Shown: positions 15,353-23,184 of the stretch, piece after piece | How positions within the stretch are numbered: position 1 is the stretch's first letter | How the letters are laid out: every line of letters starts with the position of its first letter | NCBI GenBank assembly: GCA_900544875.1 | Contig: UQWS01000014.1 | Location: 1-52,958 of the forward strand | Direction of reading: 5' to 3' | DNA: 52,958 bases | Source: an uncultured Collinsella sp. | GTDB taxonomy: Bacteria; Actinomycetota; Coriobacteriia; Coriobacteriales; Coriobacteriaceae | The notes under the pieces: generated by a model | Told to the model about the DNA's origin: nothing | What the model saw: only the letters and a program-made list of their open reading frames with translations | The model's database searches: none | Translations under genes and position numbers: made by a program

Positions 15353-16126
15353 ATGCTGCTCGCTATCGATATGGGAAACACGCAGACGGCCATGGGCCTG
15401 TTTGACGGAGACGAGCTGGTGCAGTCGTGGCGCATGCCCACCGACCGCTCCTATACCGCCGACGAGATCCATGTGCGCCTGATGGGTTTCTTTAAGATGT
15501 ACGGCCTTTCGCTCGATGCGGTCGACGCGATCGCCTTTGCGGGCGTGGTGCCGCAGCTCTCGCGCGAGTGGCACGCCGTGGCCGACCGCATTGCCGCGGA
15601 CGCCATCGTCATCGGGCCGCAGACGGCCGCCGTAACCAAGCTGCGGGCGGCGCGCCCCCAGGCCGTTGGTGCCGACCGCATCGCCAACGCCGTCGCTGCC
15701 GAGACCTTCTATGGCGCGCCGGCGATCGTGGTGGACTTTGGCACCGCGACCAATATCGACGTCATCGATGAGGACGGTTATTACATTGGCGGAGCGATCG
15801 CGCCGGGCATTCGCATCTCCATGGACGCGCTTGCCGCCCGTGCCGCCAAGCTCGCCAGCGTGCCGCTCGAGGCGCCCGAGCGCGCCATCGGCCGCGATAC
15901 CGAGGAGTGCATCAAGGTCGGCGCCGTAACGGGCGCCGCCGCCATGGCTGAGGGCCTGGTCGCGCGCATGAAGCGCGAGCTGGGCCGCGAGGATGCCACC
16001 GTTATCGCCACGGGCGGTCTCGCCAGCATCGTCGCCGATTCGACCGATGCCTTCGACGTGGTCGACGGACAGCTCACCATCAAGGGTATCTGCGAAATCT
16101 ACCGCCGCATGCAGGAGCTGGGATAG
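15353..16126 (+). CDS. coaX: Type III pantothenate kinase
   Basis: Phosphorylates pantothenate in the first step of coenzyme A synthesis. The 257-residue protein shows the ASKHA-fold motifs of CoaX: the phosphate-binding DMGNTQT at residues 6-12, the GADR segment, the DFGTATNID phosphate-2 motif and the GGAIAPGIRIS segment. The start ATG at 15353 is chosen because GGGAG lies 5-6 nt upstream; the frame is open further upstream without a site. A TACAAT -10 box precedes it. No partner genes adjoin; a 41-bp palindrome and a minus-strand ATPase gene follow. Confidence 0.95.
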   Translation: MLLAIDMGNTQTAMGLFDGDELVQSWRMPTDRSYTADEIHVRLMGFFKMYGLSLDAVDAIAFAGVVPQLSREWHAVADRIAADAIVIGPQTAAVTKLRAARPQAVGADRIANAVAAETFYGAPAIVVDFGTATNIDVIDEDGYYIGGAIAPGIRISMDALAARAAKLASVPLEAPERAIGRDTEECIKVGAVTGAAAMAEGLVARMKRELGREDATVIATGGLASIVADSTDAFDVVDGQLTIKGICEIYRRMQELG

Positions 16127-16182
16127 GACAGGGGCTTAAGTCGAGCACGAGCGCGAGCGGCGAACTAGGCAACGCATCGACC

Positions 16183-16223
16183 CTATTCCTCAAAATCGAA
16201 AGATTTTCAGTTTTGAGGAATAG
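16183..16223. repeat. 41-bp palindromic element P, copy 1
   Basis: Arms CTATTCCTCAAAA / TTTTGAGGAATAG (13 bp, perfect, extended to 15 bp by flanking CC/GG) around a 15-nt centre ending TTTTCAG. It lies 9 nt beyond the stop codon of the AAA ATPase gene. The same element is repeated twice on the other side of that gene in the same orientation. Confidence 0.8.
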
Positions 16224-16232
16224 GGCTTTCTG

Positions 16233-17429
16233 CTAGGCCTCGTCGCACAGCCACCTCGCCAGGTCCACGATCTGCACCCCATTGCGGTCCGTGGCCTCGT
16301 GATGCGTGCGGGCGAGAATCATCTTGGGGTACGCGTCGCCAATGCTCAGCAGTGGTGAAATCTCGCGTTCAAATGTCTTATCCGAGCTGATGTCGTCGCT
16401 CACCTGAATGTAGAGCTTCTCGCTTCGCTTGATTGCTACAAAGTCTATTTCCTTTTTATAGAGCACGCCGACGTATACCTCGTATCCGCGGCGCAGCAGC
16501 TCGATTGCCACCATGTTCTCGTATACGCGTCCCCAATCCATATCACGTGTACCGAGCAGCGCGTATTTGAACGCGTGGTCTGCCAGGTAATACTTCTCGC
16601 CGCTCTTAAGGTATTTTTTGCCGCGGATGTCGTACCGACGAACTTTATAGAAGGCAAACGCATCGCACAGGTACCCCATGTACGTGCCGACCGTCTTGTT
16701 CGTTATCTTTAGCCCATCCGCGTTCAAAATATCCGTAATGTTACGTGCCGACGTTATGTTGGATACGTTGTCCATCATGTAATCGGCAATGCGCAGCAGC
16801 GCCGATTCGTTTCTCACGTTATGCCGCTGCACGATATCTCTCACGATGAGCGTTTTGAAGACATTGGAGAGATATTGATAACGCTGCTCCTGCAGTGGAT
16901 AAGGGTAGGAGCCGGACATACCGCCGGTTCTCGCGTACTCATCGAAGTCGCGGTCGACCTCGCCCTCGTCGCCATAGAGTCGATACTCCTCAAACGAGAA
17001 TGGGAAAACCTCGATCTCAAACGTACGCCCCGTAAAGAGCGTCGACAGATCGCTCGACAGCAAAAAGGCATTCGATCCGGTAATGAATATGTCGTACTGC
17101 TCGGATGCGTGGAGGCTGTTGATCGCACGCTCAAAACCGTCGCACATCTGAACTTCATCGATAAGCAGAAAGTTTTGTTTGCCGGACACTCGATGCTCTT
17201 TTACATAGGCGAGCAGCGCGTGATACTCGAGCAGATTCTCGAACTCATCGAGGTTGTAGTTGATATGGATGACATTCGAATTGGACAGATTTGCCTCCAC
17301 GTAATCGCGGAGGGCCTCGAGCAATTTTGATTTACCGCTACGACGGATGCCCGTGATGACCTTGATGTCCGGCACGCCAATAAGGCTCGTCAACGTGTCC
17401 ATATATGACGTTCTATTGATGAGTTTCAT
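16233..17429 (-). CDS. AAA ATPase with C-terminal DUF4143 domain
   Basis: A 398-residue predicted ATPase. The P-loop GIRRSGKS is at about residues 26-33, Walker B LLIDEVQ at about 89-95 and a sensor motif FITGSNA at about 115-121. The C-terminal DUF4143 region (about 200-390) has a restriction-nuclease-like fold in this family; EIDFVAIK matches its conserved core. Members are widespread in gut anaerobes, often strain-variable, and their biochemical role is unknown. GC content is clearly lower than in the flanking genes, and the gene is bracketed by three P palindromes, which suggests acquisition as a unit. AGGAGG is 5 nt before the ATG. Confidence 0.88.
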   Translation of the reverse strand: MKLINRTSYMDTLTSLIGVPDIKVITGIRRSGKSKLLEALRDYVEANLSNSNVIHINYNLDEFENLLEYHALLAYVKEHRVSGKQNFLLIDEVQMCDGFERAINSLHASEQYDIFITGSNAFLLSSDLSTLFTGRTFEIEVFPFSFEEYRLYGDEGEVDRDFDEYARTGGMSGSYPYPLQEQRYQYLSNVFKTLIVRDIVQRHNVRNESALLRIADYMMDNVSNITSARNITDILNADGLKITNKTVGTYMGYLCDAFAFYKVRRYDIRGKKYLKSGEKYYLADHAFKYALLGTRDMDWGRVYENMVAIELLRRGYEVYVGVLYKKEIDFVAIKRSEKLYIQVSDDISSDKTFEREISPLLSIGDAYPKMILARTHHEATDRNGVQIVDLARWLCDEA

Positions 17430-17455
17430 TGGGGCCTCCTCGCGGTCTTTTATCG

Positions 17456-17496
17456 CTATTCCTCAAAATTGAAAAATTTTCAGTTTTGAGGAATAG
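17456..17496. repeat. 41-bp palindromic element P, copy 2
   Basis: Same 13-bp arms as the other copies; the centre is TTGAAAAATTTTCAG. It begins 27 nt upstream of the ATPase start codon, so the palindrome lies in or next to the promoter and leader of that gene. Confidence 0.8.
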
Positions 17497-17541
17497 GCTC
17501 TATAGCGAATATACCTCGCGAAAGACCGAGCTGCCTTAATC

Positions 17542-17582
17542 CTATTCCTCAAAAACGAAAATTTTTCAGTTTTGAGGAATAG
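17542..17582. repeat. 41-bp palindromic element P, copy 3
   Basis: Same arms; the centre is ACGAAAATTTTTCAG. It is separated from copy 2 by 45 bp that contain A/T-rich hexamers TATAGA and TATATT on the minus strand, possible -10 boxes of the ATPase gene. Confidence 0.8.
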
Positions 17583-17614
17583 GGCGCTGGCAACCCATTC
17601 CCCAGATAGGCGAA

Positions 17615-17643
17615 ACCCTCCCCGGCACAGGCCGATGAGGGTC
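17615..17643 (-). terminator. Possible terminator of the folate/biotin-ligase-like operon
   Basis: On the minus strand ACCCTC-AT-CGGC ... GCCG-GG-GAGGGT forms an interrupted stem followed by TTTCG, about 40 nt past the stop codon. The stem has internal mismatches, so this is a moderate call. Confidence 0.45.
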
Positions 17644-17681
17644 TTGTTGTCATGTCTATCTTTGGGCGCGAACGCCCCGCG

Positions 17682-18383
17682 CTACAGCCCGCGAATTCGT
17701 ACGGCCTCGGGCGGAAACTCCTGCTCGCCGGCATCGGTCTTAATGGTCGCGCGGCCCCAGATGTCCAGGCCTGCAAACACACCGACCGCAAGCGGCAGGC
17801 CGTTGGGCGACGCCGCCGCAACTTGGCGGCCCAGCAGCGGCACCATGTCGAAGTACTCGCCCAGCACGGGAGCCAGCGGCCCTGCGGCGCCTTGCGGCGT
17901 GTTGGCAACAACCGCCCAGGCGTCCACGCGGGCCAGCACGGCGGCGGCCAGCGCCTCGACCAGCGCTTCGTCAGCCACGTCCACACCAAGCTCGCTCAAC
18001 GCCGAACGCTCAATATCCACCGTCACGGCACCGAACATGCCCGCAGCACCGGCACCACCGTTGACGGCGACACGCGCGAGCGACGTCTCAAACGCAGGCG
18101 TTCCGCACACGATATCGCTCGGCCACTGGATACCCACCTTACCGGCAAGGCCCAACCCCGGCGTCGAAGCCGTGCCCACGAGCGCGTCCATCATACCCAT
18201 CGCGGCCACAAACGGCAGGCCATGGAAGGCGTGCATATTCACATCCGGACGCACGACCAGCGAAAACGCCAGCGAAGCGTTGCCCGCGCTCCAAGCGCAC
18301 CAGCCCGCGGACACACCCTCGCGGCCCGCGTCGCGCGCGGCGTCAAGCTCGGTACCGGCGGCAACAGCGTTCATCTCGATCAT
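17682..18383 (-). CDS. Biotin/lipoate protein ligase-like protein lacking the GRGRxGR loop
   Basis: A 233-residue protein with the outline of a biotin protein ligase. IQWPSDIVCG corresponds to the KWPNDI(V)... motif that binds biotin/ATP, and GVFAGLDIWGRATI matches the small C-terminal barrel (GxAxGIDxxGxL). The biotinyl-AMP loop GRGRxGRxW, expected near residues 25-40, is not recognisable; the region reads GREGVSAGWCAWSAGNASLA. The lysine of KWPND is Gln. It is therefore either a highly divergent ligase or a catalytically dead relative. It follows the folP-folK stop codon directly with no gap, so it is in the same operon. Confidence 0.6.
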   Translation of the reverse strand: MIEMNAVAAGTELDAARDAGREGVSAGWCAWSAGNASLAFSLVVRPDVNMHAFHGLPFVAAMGMMDALVGTASTPGLGLAGKVGIQWPSDIVCGTPAFETSLARVAVNGGAGAAGMFGAVTVDIERSALSELGVDVADEALVEALAAAVLARVDAWAVVANTPQGAAGPLAPVLGEYFDMVPLLGRQVAAASPNGLPLAVGVFAGLDIWGRATIKTDAGEQEFPPEAVRIRGL

Positions 18384-20126
18384 CTACATACGCCCCAATT
18401 CGCCCACGATATGGCCCACGCGGTCCTCGGGCTCCTTGACCTCGACGCCGTTGTAGCGGAAGAACCGCGCCGGGTCGTGCATCAAGTCCTCGAGCGGCAC
18501 CAGCACAAAATCGCGCTCGCCGATCAGCGGATGCGGCAGGCGCAGCTTTTTGCCGCCGTGGGTCTCGCCGTCCATCCACAGCAGGTCCAGGTCGATGGTG
18601 CGCGGACCGTTGGTCTTGGCCTTTTTGGAGCGGTCGCGCCCCAGCTCGGCCTCGATCTTCATGAGTTCATCGAGCAGCACCAGCGGCGCCAGCTCGGTCT
18701 TGATCTCGATGACGGCGTTGGCAAACGCGTCCTGGCGCGTCTCGTAGGCCGGCTCGCTCTCGTAAATCTTGGAGGAGTTAGACACGCAGGTAAGTGGAAT
18801 CTCGGCGATCATCTCACGTGCGGCGCGGATGTTGTCGCAGCGATGCCCCAGGTTGGAGCCCACGGCCACAAACGCGCGGCGCGGCTGCGGCTTGGCAACC
18901 GCCCAGTAGCCGTTCAGGAACTGCGCAAAACCCGCGGCGTCGTGCACGCGCACGATGTTGGCACCGGCCTGGATGGCGCCCAGGCACACGCCAAACGTGG
19001 CGGCATCGCGCGCGGCGGCCTCGGTCACGCCCGAGATAGCGCCCACAAAACGCTTGCGCGACACGGCGCACATGAGCGGATAGCCCAGTGACGCCATCTT
19101 GGCAGTCTCGCGCTGGATGACGATGTCCTCGTTAGCCGACTTACCAAAGCCCGGGCCAGGATCGATGCAGATGCGGTCGCGCGACACGCCGGCATGGATG
19201 AGTGTGCGGGCCTGGTCGGACAGAAAGCCCATAACGCGGCGCATGATGGGCGCCGAATCGGGCAGGGTGAAGCGGCGGAGCTGCGAGGTGGGCACGTAGG
19301 CTTCCTCGCGGCGGGCGCTGCGGCGCATCATGGCTGCTAGGTGGTCATTGGACTCCGATGCGACCTCGGTGGCTGCGGGCGCGGCCTCGGGCGCGGGCGC
19401 GACGGTCTCGGCGGCAGCAGCCTGCTTGGCGGCCGGCGTCTCCTGCTCGCTTGCAGGCTCGGACGTGGGCTCCGGCTCGCCAAACGGCAGTGAGGGCTGT
19501 ACCACACCGCCCGGAAGCTTGGCCTCAACCTTGGGCTCGCCCAGCAACTTGCCGCGACGGCGACGGGCCGGCTTCTCGGCCTCGCGCGCGGCCTCGGCAG
19601 CCGCTTCGCGTGCCTTCTCGGCAACAAACGCCGCAGCCGAGGTATCGAGCTGCACCGTTGCGTGCGTGCGGGCGGGCGCGGCGACCTCGCCGGCATGCAT
19701 CACGATGACGCCGCAGGTGCTCGTCTTAACAAACTCGACCATCTTGGGATCGGTGAAGCCGGTCACGTCGTTGACGATCGAGGCGCCGCAGCGCACGGCC
19801 GCCTTGGCAACCGCTACATGACGCGTGTCGATCGAGACGATGGCGCCCTCCTTGGCCAGCGCGCGCACCACGGGCAGCACGCGGCGAGCCTCCTCGTCGG
19901 GGTTGACCGGGGTAAAACCAGGGCGCGTGGACTCGCCGCCCACGTCGATGATGTCGGCGCCGGCGTCGAGCATCGCCAGGCCGTACTCGATGGCAGCATC
20001 GGGGTCGAAGTGCTCCCCGCCGTCGCTAAACGAATCGGGCGTCACGTTGAGGACGCCCATGATGCGCGGACGGTCAAAGCTGAGCTCGTACTTTCCGCAC
20101 CGCCATGTCTTGCTGTCGTTCGCCAT
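18384..20126 (-). CDS. folPK: Bifunctional dihydropteroate synthase / HPPK (FolP-FolK fusion)
   Basis: A 580-residue fusion for consecutive folate steps. The DHPS part (about 8-405) has MGVLNVTPDSFSDGG, DVGGESTRPG, VNDVTGF, IDPGPGFGKS, SRKRF and VRVHDA. HPPK (about 417-560) has VAVGSNLG, ESEPAY, FANAV, GPRTIDLDLL and LPHPLIGERDFVL. HPPK acts before DHPS in the pathway, so the order in the protein is reversed relative to the reaction order. An insertion of about 130 residues (about 150-290), rich in Ala, Glu and Pro, interrupts DHPS between the VMHA strand and the helix before IDPG. The start at 20126 has AGGAGG 6 nt upstream. Confidence 0.92.
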   Translation of the reverse strand: MANDSKTWRCGKYELSFDRPRIMGVLNVTPDSFSDGGEHFDPDAAIEYGLAMLDAGADIIDVGGESTRPGFTPVNPDEEARRVLPVVRALAKEGAIVSIDTRHVAVAKAAVRCGASIVNDVTGFTDPKMVEFVKTSTCGVIVMHAGEVAAPARTHATVQLDTSAAAFVAEKAREAAAEAAREAEKPARRRRGKLLGEPKVEAKLPGGVVQPSLPFGEPEPTSEPASEQETPAAKQAAAAETVAPAPEAAPAATEVASESNDHLAAMMRRSARREEAYVPTSQLRRFTLPDSAPIMRRVMGFLSDQARTLIHAGVSRDRICIDPGPGFGKSANEDIVIQRETAKMASLGYPLMCAVSRKRFVGAISGVTEAAARDAATFGVCLGAIQAGANIVRVHDAAGFAQFLNGYWAVAKPQPRRAFVAVGSNLGHRCDNIRAAREMIAEIPLTCVSNSSKIYESEPAYETRQDAFANAVIEIKTELAPLVLLDELMKIEAELGRDRSKKAKTNGPRTIDLDLLWMDGETHGGKKLRLPHPLIGERDFVLVPLEDLMHDPARFFRYNGVEVKEPEDRVGHIVGELGRM

Positions 20127-20201
20127 GAACATCCTCCTAAAATGCCCACGCCGCCGAGCTTGGGGAGCTGGCGGCGGGGTCGCTTTGCACTCAGTCTTTC
20201 T

Positions 20202-20207
20202 ATTGTA
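20202..20207 (-). promoter_or_regulatory. -10 box TACAAT upstream of folPK
   Basis: On the minus strand TACAAT lies in the 95-bp gap between the sirtuin stop and the folPK start, giving a leader of about 70 nt. No good -35 box is seen. It suggests that folPK has its own promoter despite running in the same direction as the sirtuin gene. Confidence 0.45.
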
Positions 20208-20221
20208 TCCGCGCGCGCGGG

Positions 20222-20974
20222 CTAGAACGCAAACGCGGCCGCGATGTCGCAAGAAATCAGCAGGTCGGCATTTGCATCCTGATCGGTAGGAGCAAGATTG
20301 CAAATAGCCAGCGTATCGCCGGTAAAGTATCGCGTAAGGCCTGCCGCCGGATACACCACGAGCGAGGTCCCGCCCACAATGAGGGCATCGGCCGCGGCGA
20401 TGGCGGCAACGGCACCGGTCAACACATGCTCGTCGAGCGGCTCTTCGTAGAGCACTACATCGGGCTTGATGCGGCCACCGCACGCGGGGCACGCAGGCAC
20501 GCCCGCGGCATCCTCGTGCTCGCGCGAGCAAATCCACTCGGCGCTATAGACCGCGCCGCACGACTGGCAAATGTTGCGATGGACCGATCCGTGCAGCTCA
20601 AACACTCGCTGTGAGCCGGCCATCTGATGCAGGCCGTCGATATTTTGCGTCACCACGGCATCAAGCTTACCGGCGCGCTCCAGCTCGGCCAGCTTGGTGT
20701 GGCAGCGGTTAGGCTTAGCGTTAAGCGCGATCATCTTGGTGCGGTAAAAGTCGAAGAACTCCGCAGGATGTGCCTCGTAAAAGCTATGCGACAGCATGGT
20801 CTCGGGCGGATAGGCAAACTGCTGGTGATACAGGCCGTCCACGCTGCGGAAATCGGGGATGCCACTTGCCGTGGAAACACCAGCGCCGCCAAAGAAGACC
20901 ACGCGCTTGTGGGTGTCAAACAGATCCGCCAGGGCGGCGGAGGCCTGCCTGGGGTCCGATATTGCCTGAGTCAT
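20222..20974 (-). CDS. NAD-dependent protein deacylase of the Sir2 family
   Basis: A 250-residue sirtuin that would remove acyl groups from protein lysines using NAD. All hallmarks are present: GAGVSTASGIPDFR (about 30-43), TQNIDGLH with the catalytic His in ELHGSVH, a zinc site of two Cys pairs (CQSCG and CPACG), and GTSLVVYPAAGL. Length fits class U or III bacterial enzymes. GGAGG lies 6 nt before the ATG. It runs alone between exonuclease III (divergent) and folPK. Confidence 0.95.
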   Translation of the reverse strand: MTQAISDPRQASAALADLFDTHKRVVFFGGAGVSTASGIPDFRSVDGLYHQQFAYPPETMLSHSFYEAHPAEFFDFYRTKMIALNAKPNRCHTKLAELERAGKLDAVVTQNIDGLHQMAGSQRVFELHGSVHRNICQSCGAVYSAEWICSREHEDAAGVPACPACGGRIKPDVVLYEEPLDEHVLTGAVAAIAAADALIVGGTSLVVYPAAGLTRYFTGDTLAICNLAPTDQDANADLLISCDIAAAFAF

Positions 20975-21109
20975 ATGAGTCCTCCGTCCTTGTTAATCGA
21001 GCAGCGTTGAGCGACGTCCCAGCATGCAGCCTTTAAGTCAGCATGCACGGAGCCCACCCCGCCCTTATTGCGTTAATCTTAAGCCTGCCAACCCCGTCGA
21101 AAGGACACC

Positions 21110-21928
21110 ATGCCTCAGACTTACACCTTTGCCTCGTGGAACGTTAACGGCCTGCGCGCCGTGCTCAAAAAGGACCCGAGCTTTATTCAGATCGCGCAAG
21201 AACTCGACGTCGATATCTTGGCGCTGCAGGAGACAAAGCTGCAGGAGGGCCAGGTCGATATCAATCTGCCTGGCTATCACCAAATCTGGAGCTACGCCGA
21301 GCGTAAAGGCTATTCGGGCACTGCGGTCTTTAGCCGCCAGGAACCGCTGCGCGTGCTGCACGCCGACGCGCTGCTACCCTACGCCGGCGAGGGCGAGGCG
21401 GCCGTACTCGTCGCCCAAGCCGCAACCGAGGGCCGCGTCTGCGCGCTGGAGTTCGACAAGTTCTGGTTTGTGGATGTCTACACTCCCAACGCGCAAAACG
21501 AACTCGCGCGCATCGACGTGCGCATGGCTTGGGACGATGCCTACCGCGGCTTTTTGAGCGCGCTTGAGCGCGAGACCGGCAAGCCCGTCGTAACTTGCGG
21601 CGACTTTAACGTGGCACACGAGGAGATCGACCTTAAGAACCCCAAGTCCAACCGCGGCAACGCCGGCTTTTCGGACGAAGAACGCGGTAAGTTTACCGAG
21701 CTGCTCAACGCCGGCTTTACCGATACCTGGCGCACGGCTAATCCGGACGTTGAGGGCGTCTACAGCTGGTGGAGCTATCGCTTTAATGCCCGCAAGAACA
21801 ACGCCGGCTGGCGCATCGACTACTTCCTGGTAAGCGACGCAATCGCCGCCAACGTTCGCGACACCGGTATCCGTGGCGATATCTTCGGCAGCGACCACTG
21901 CCCCGTCACCCTCACGCTAGAGCTCTAA
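21110..21928 (+). CDS. xth: Exodeoxyribonuclease III / AP endonuclease
   Basis: A 272-residue base-excision repair enzyme of the ExoIII family. The metal- and phosphate-binding residues are in the expected order: SWNVNGLRA (7-16 region), LQETKLQEG, DVYTPNAQ, GDFNVAHEEIDL, a WR-DY segment, and the C-terminal SDHCPVTL with the catalytic His. GAAAGGA precedes the ATG at 21110. Monocistronic, followed by the second palindromic composite. Confidence 0.95.
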   Translation: MPQTYTFASWNVNGLRAVLKKDPSFIQIAQELDVDILALQETKLQEGQVDINLPGYHQIWSYAERKGYSGTAVFSRQEPLRVLHADALLPYAGEGEAAVLVAQAATEGRVCALEFDKFWFVDVYTPNAQNELARIDVRMAWDDAYRGFLSALERETGKPVVTCGDFNVAHEEIDLKNPKSNRGNAGFSDEERGKFTELLNAGFTDTWRTANPDVEGVYSWWSYRFNARKNNAGWRIDYFLVSDAIAANVRDTGIRGDIFGSDHCPVTLTLEL

Positions 21929-21943
21929 CCCCCAAATGATCCC

Positions 21944-21980
21944 CCGGGGACGAAGGAATACGGATCACTTTTGCCCGCGC
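21944..21980. repeat. GGGGAC-type inverted repeat next to xth
   Basis: AAATGATCC and GGATCACTTTT flank a CCCCGGGGAC core. The tail (GGATCA-TTT) resembles the 22-bp motif found between elements A and B, so it may be a relative of that motif. A loose match. Confidence 0.4.
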
Positions 21981-22004
21981 AAGGGCGCCTGCGTGACCCC
22001 GTCC

Positions 22005-22164
22005 GCCACGAAACCAGCCCATCTACTACGTTCAAGCCACTACCCTCAACCACAGCGAACAACGCAAAAAGAAAACCGCAGGTAGAGAGCCTGCGGTTTT
22101 TCATAAAACGCGGTCATGGTCGGGGGTATCAAGCTAAACGTAGTAGATGGGCCAGTTTCGTGGC
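22005..22164. repeat. Nested palindromic element B, copy 2 (160 bp)
   Basis: Arms 22005-22033 and 22136-22164. The reverse complement aligns end to end with 5711-5870 (roughly 80% identical by eye) and has the same length. The inner hairpin ACCGCAGG...CCTGCGGT and the motif GGTCATGGTCGGGG are present. It lies between the convergent ends of xth and the ECF S-component gene. Confidence 0.8.
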
Positions 22165-22202
22165 AAGCGTCGTCAACTGATTTCCTGGGGACATCTGGAG
22201 AC

Positions 22203-22224
22203 GGAAGAAAATGGATCAATTTGG
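22203..22224. repeat. 22-bp motif between elements B and A, copy 2
   Basis: GGAAGAAAATGGATCAATTT followed by GG, 20 of 22 identical to the complement of 5662-5683. It sits between B and A as in the first locus, with the whole locus inverted. Directly before it, GGGGACATCTGGAGACGG resembles the GGGGAC family. Confidence 0.6.
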
Positions 22225-22267
22225 CTCTCTGAGGGCCACGATGCCCGTCGTATCAGCCGGCCATTCC

Positions 22268-22419
22268 AAAACTATGCCGGTTTACGGGGCTGAATCGCGA
22301 ACCCCCAACCATACGCAATTCCGAGATAATAAAACCGCAGGTGAACGGCTTGCTCTATTTCGAAAAAAACTGGTATGGTCTGCCTGTGCCAATCTAGCCC
22401 CGTAAACCGGCATAGTTTT
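22268..22419. repeat. Nested palindromic element A, copy 2 (152 bp)
   Basis: Arms 22268-22291 and 22396-22419 are a perfect 24-bp match, extended by GCCATT (22260-22265) and AATGGC (22422-22427). Compared with copy 1 the arms differ at four positions on each side, and every change is compensated by the matching change on the other side (for example TAC to GGG opposite GTA to CCC). The core again has ACCGCAGGTGAACGGCTTGC. Confidence 0.8.
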
Positions 22420-22466
22420 AAAATGGCACTTTGGCAGTATTGATTCCCGCCTCGGCGCAACTAGCC

Positions 22467-23180
22467 CTACAGTCCGTATTTCACGACGACACGGTTAATG
22501 CGACGGCACCAAGACCTGTACAAGGCGGCCAAAAACACGCAGGTCGCAAGGCCGTGCGTAATATCGAACGGCACTGCCGTGGCAAGACGCGCCACGGCAC
22601 CCGCCCAAGTAAGCGGCTGTACAAATCCAATGATGTCATACGCGTTGATCACCACGCCGTACAGCAAACCCGAAGCAAAGCCGTAGGTCAGTAGCGCCGG
22701 CATGCGCACGGTGCCATCGGCGCGGTCGAACGCACCCGCATACGCCAGCGCACCGCCAACGTATCCCACGAGCCCCCAGGCATACATCTGCCATGGTGTC
22801 CACATGCCCTGTCCAAAAAAGAAATTGCTGGTCAGCGCCGCCAGCGCGCCAACCATAAAACCATTGCGGCGACCAAGCACCGCCCCCGCGATAATGGCGA
22901 TGGCGCTCACCGGTTTAAAGTCGGGAATGGGCCCAAACAGGATGCGCCCCGCCGCCGCCAGCGCCGCCAGCACCAGCGTGGGCATAATCTGGCGCAAACC
23001 CGGACGAGATGCCTCGTAACCCGCAAAGAACAGTGCAAGCACCAGCGCCACCACGACAAGCATGGCAAGCGCCGCCTGCTCAACGCCCGCCAGCAACGCC
23101 GCTGCCATCACCGCCGGCACCGCCAACAACAGCGGGATCTCCAGTTTTGTGAGTAAACGCGAGAAACGACAGTCCGTCAT
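22467..23180 (-). CDS. ECF transporter S component (substrate-binding membrane protein)
   Basis: A 237-residue membrane protein with six predicted helices that would bind a vitamin or related micronutrient for the adjacent ECF module. The segment IPDFKPVSAIAIIAGAVLGR and the following SNFFFGQGMWTPWQMYAWG are characteristic of one S-component subgroup, but I cannot name the substrate with confidence; a cobalamin-type or riboflavin-type compound is possible. The ATG at 23180 is used because the fused ATPase gene ends 5 nt upstream; a longer frame would run into it. Last gene of the T - AA - S operon. Confidence 0.82.
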   Translation of the reverse strand: MTDCRFSRLLTKLEIPLLLAVPAVMAAALLAGVEQAALAMLVVVALVLALFFAGYEASRPGLRQIMPTLVLAALAAAGRILFGPIPDFKPVSAIAIIAGAVLGRRNGFMVGALAALTSNFFFGQGMWTPWQMYAWGLVGYVGGALAYAGAFDRADGTVRMPALLTYGFASGLLYGVVINAYDIIGFVQPLTWAGAVARLATAVPFDITHGLATCVFLAALYRSWCRRINRVVVKYGL

Positions 23181-23184
23181 CCCA

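Noticed and set aside
16183..17582. P palindromes as simple terminators of coaX and the ATPase gene
   Set aside because: They lie on both sides of the gene, two of them upstream of its start, and have no T-run, so termination does not explain all copies.
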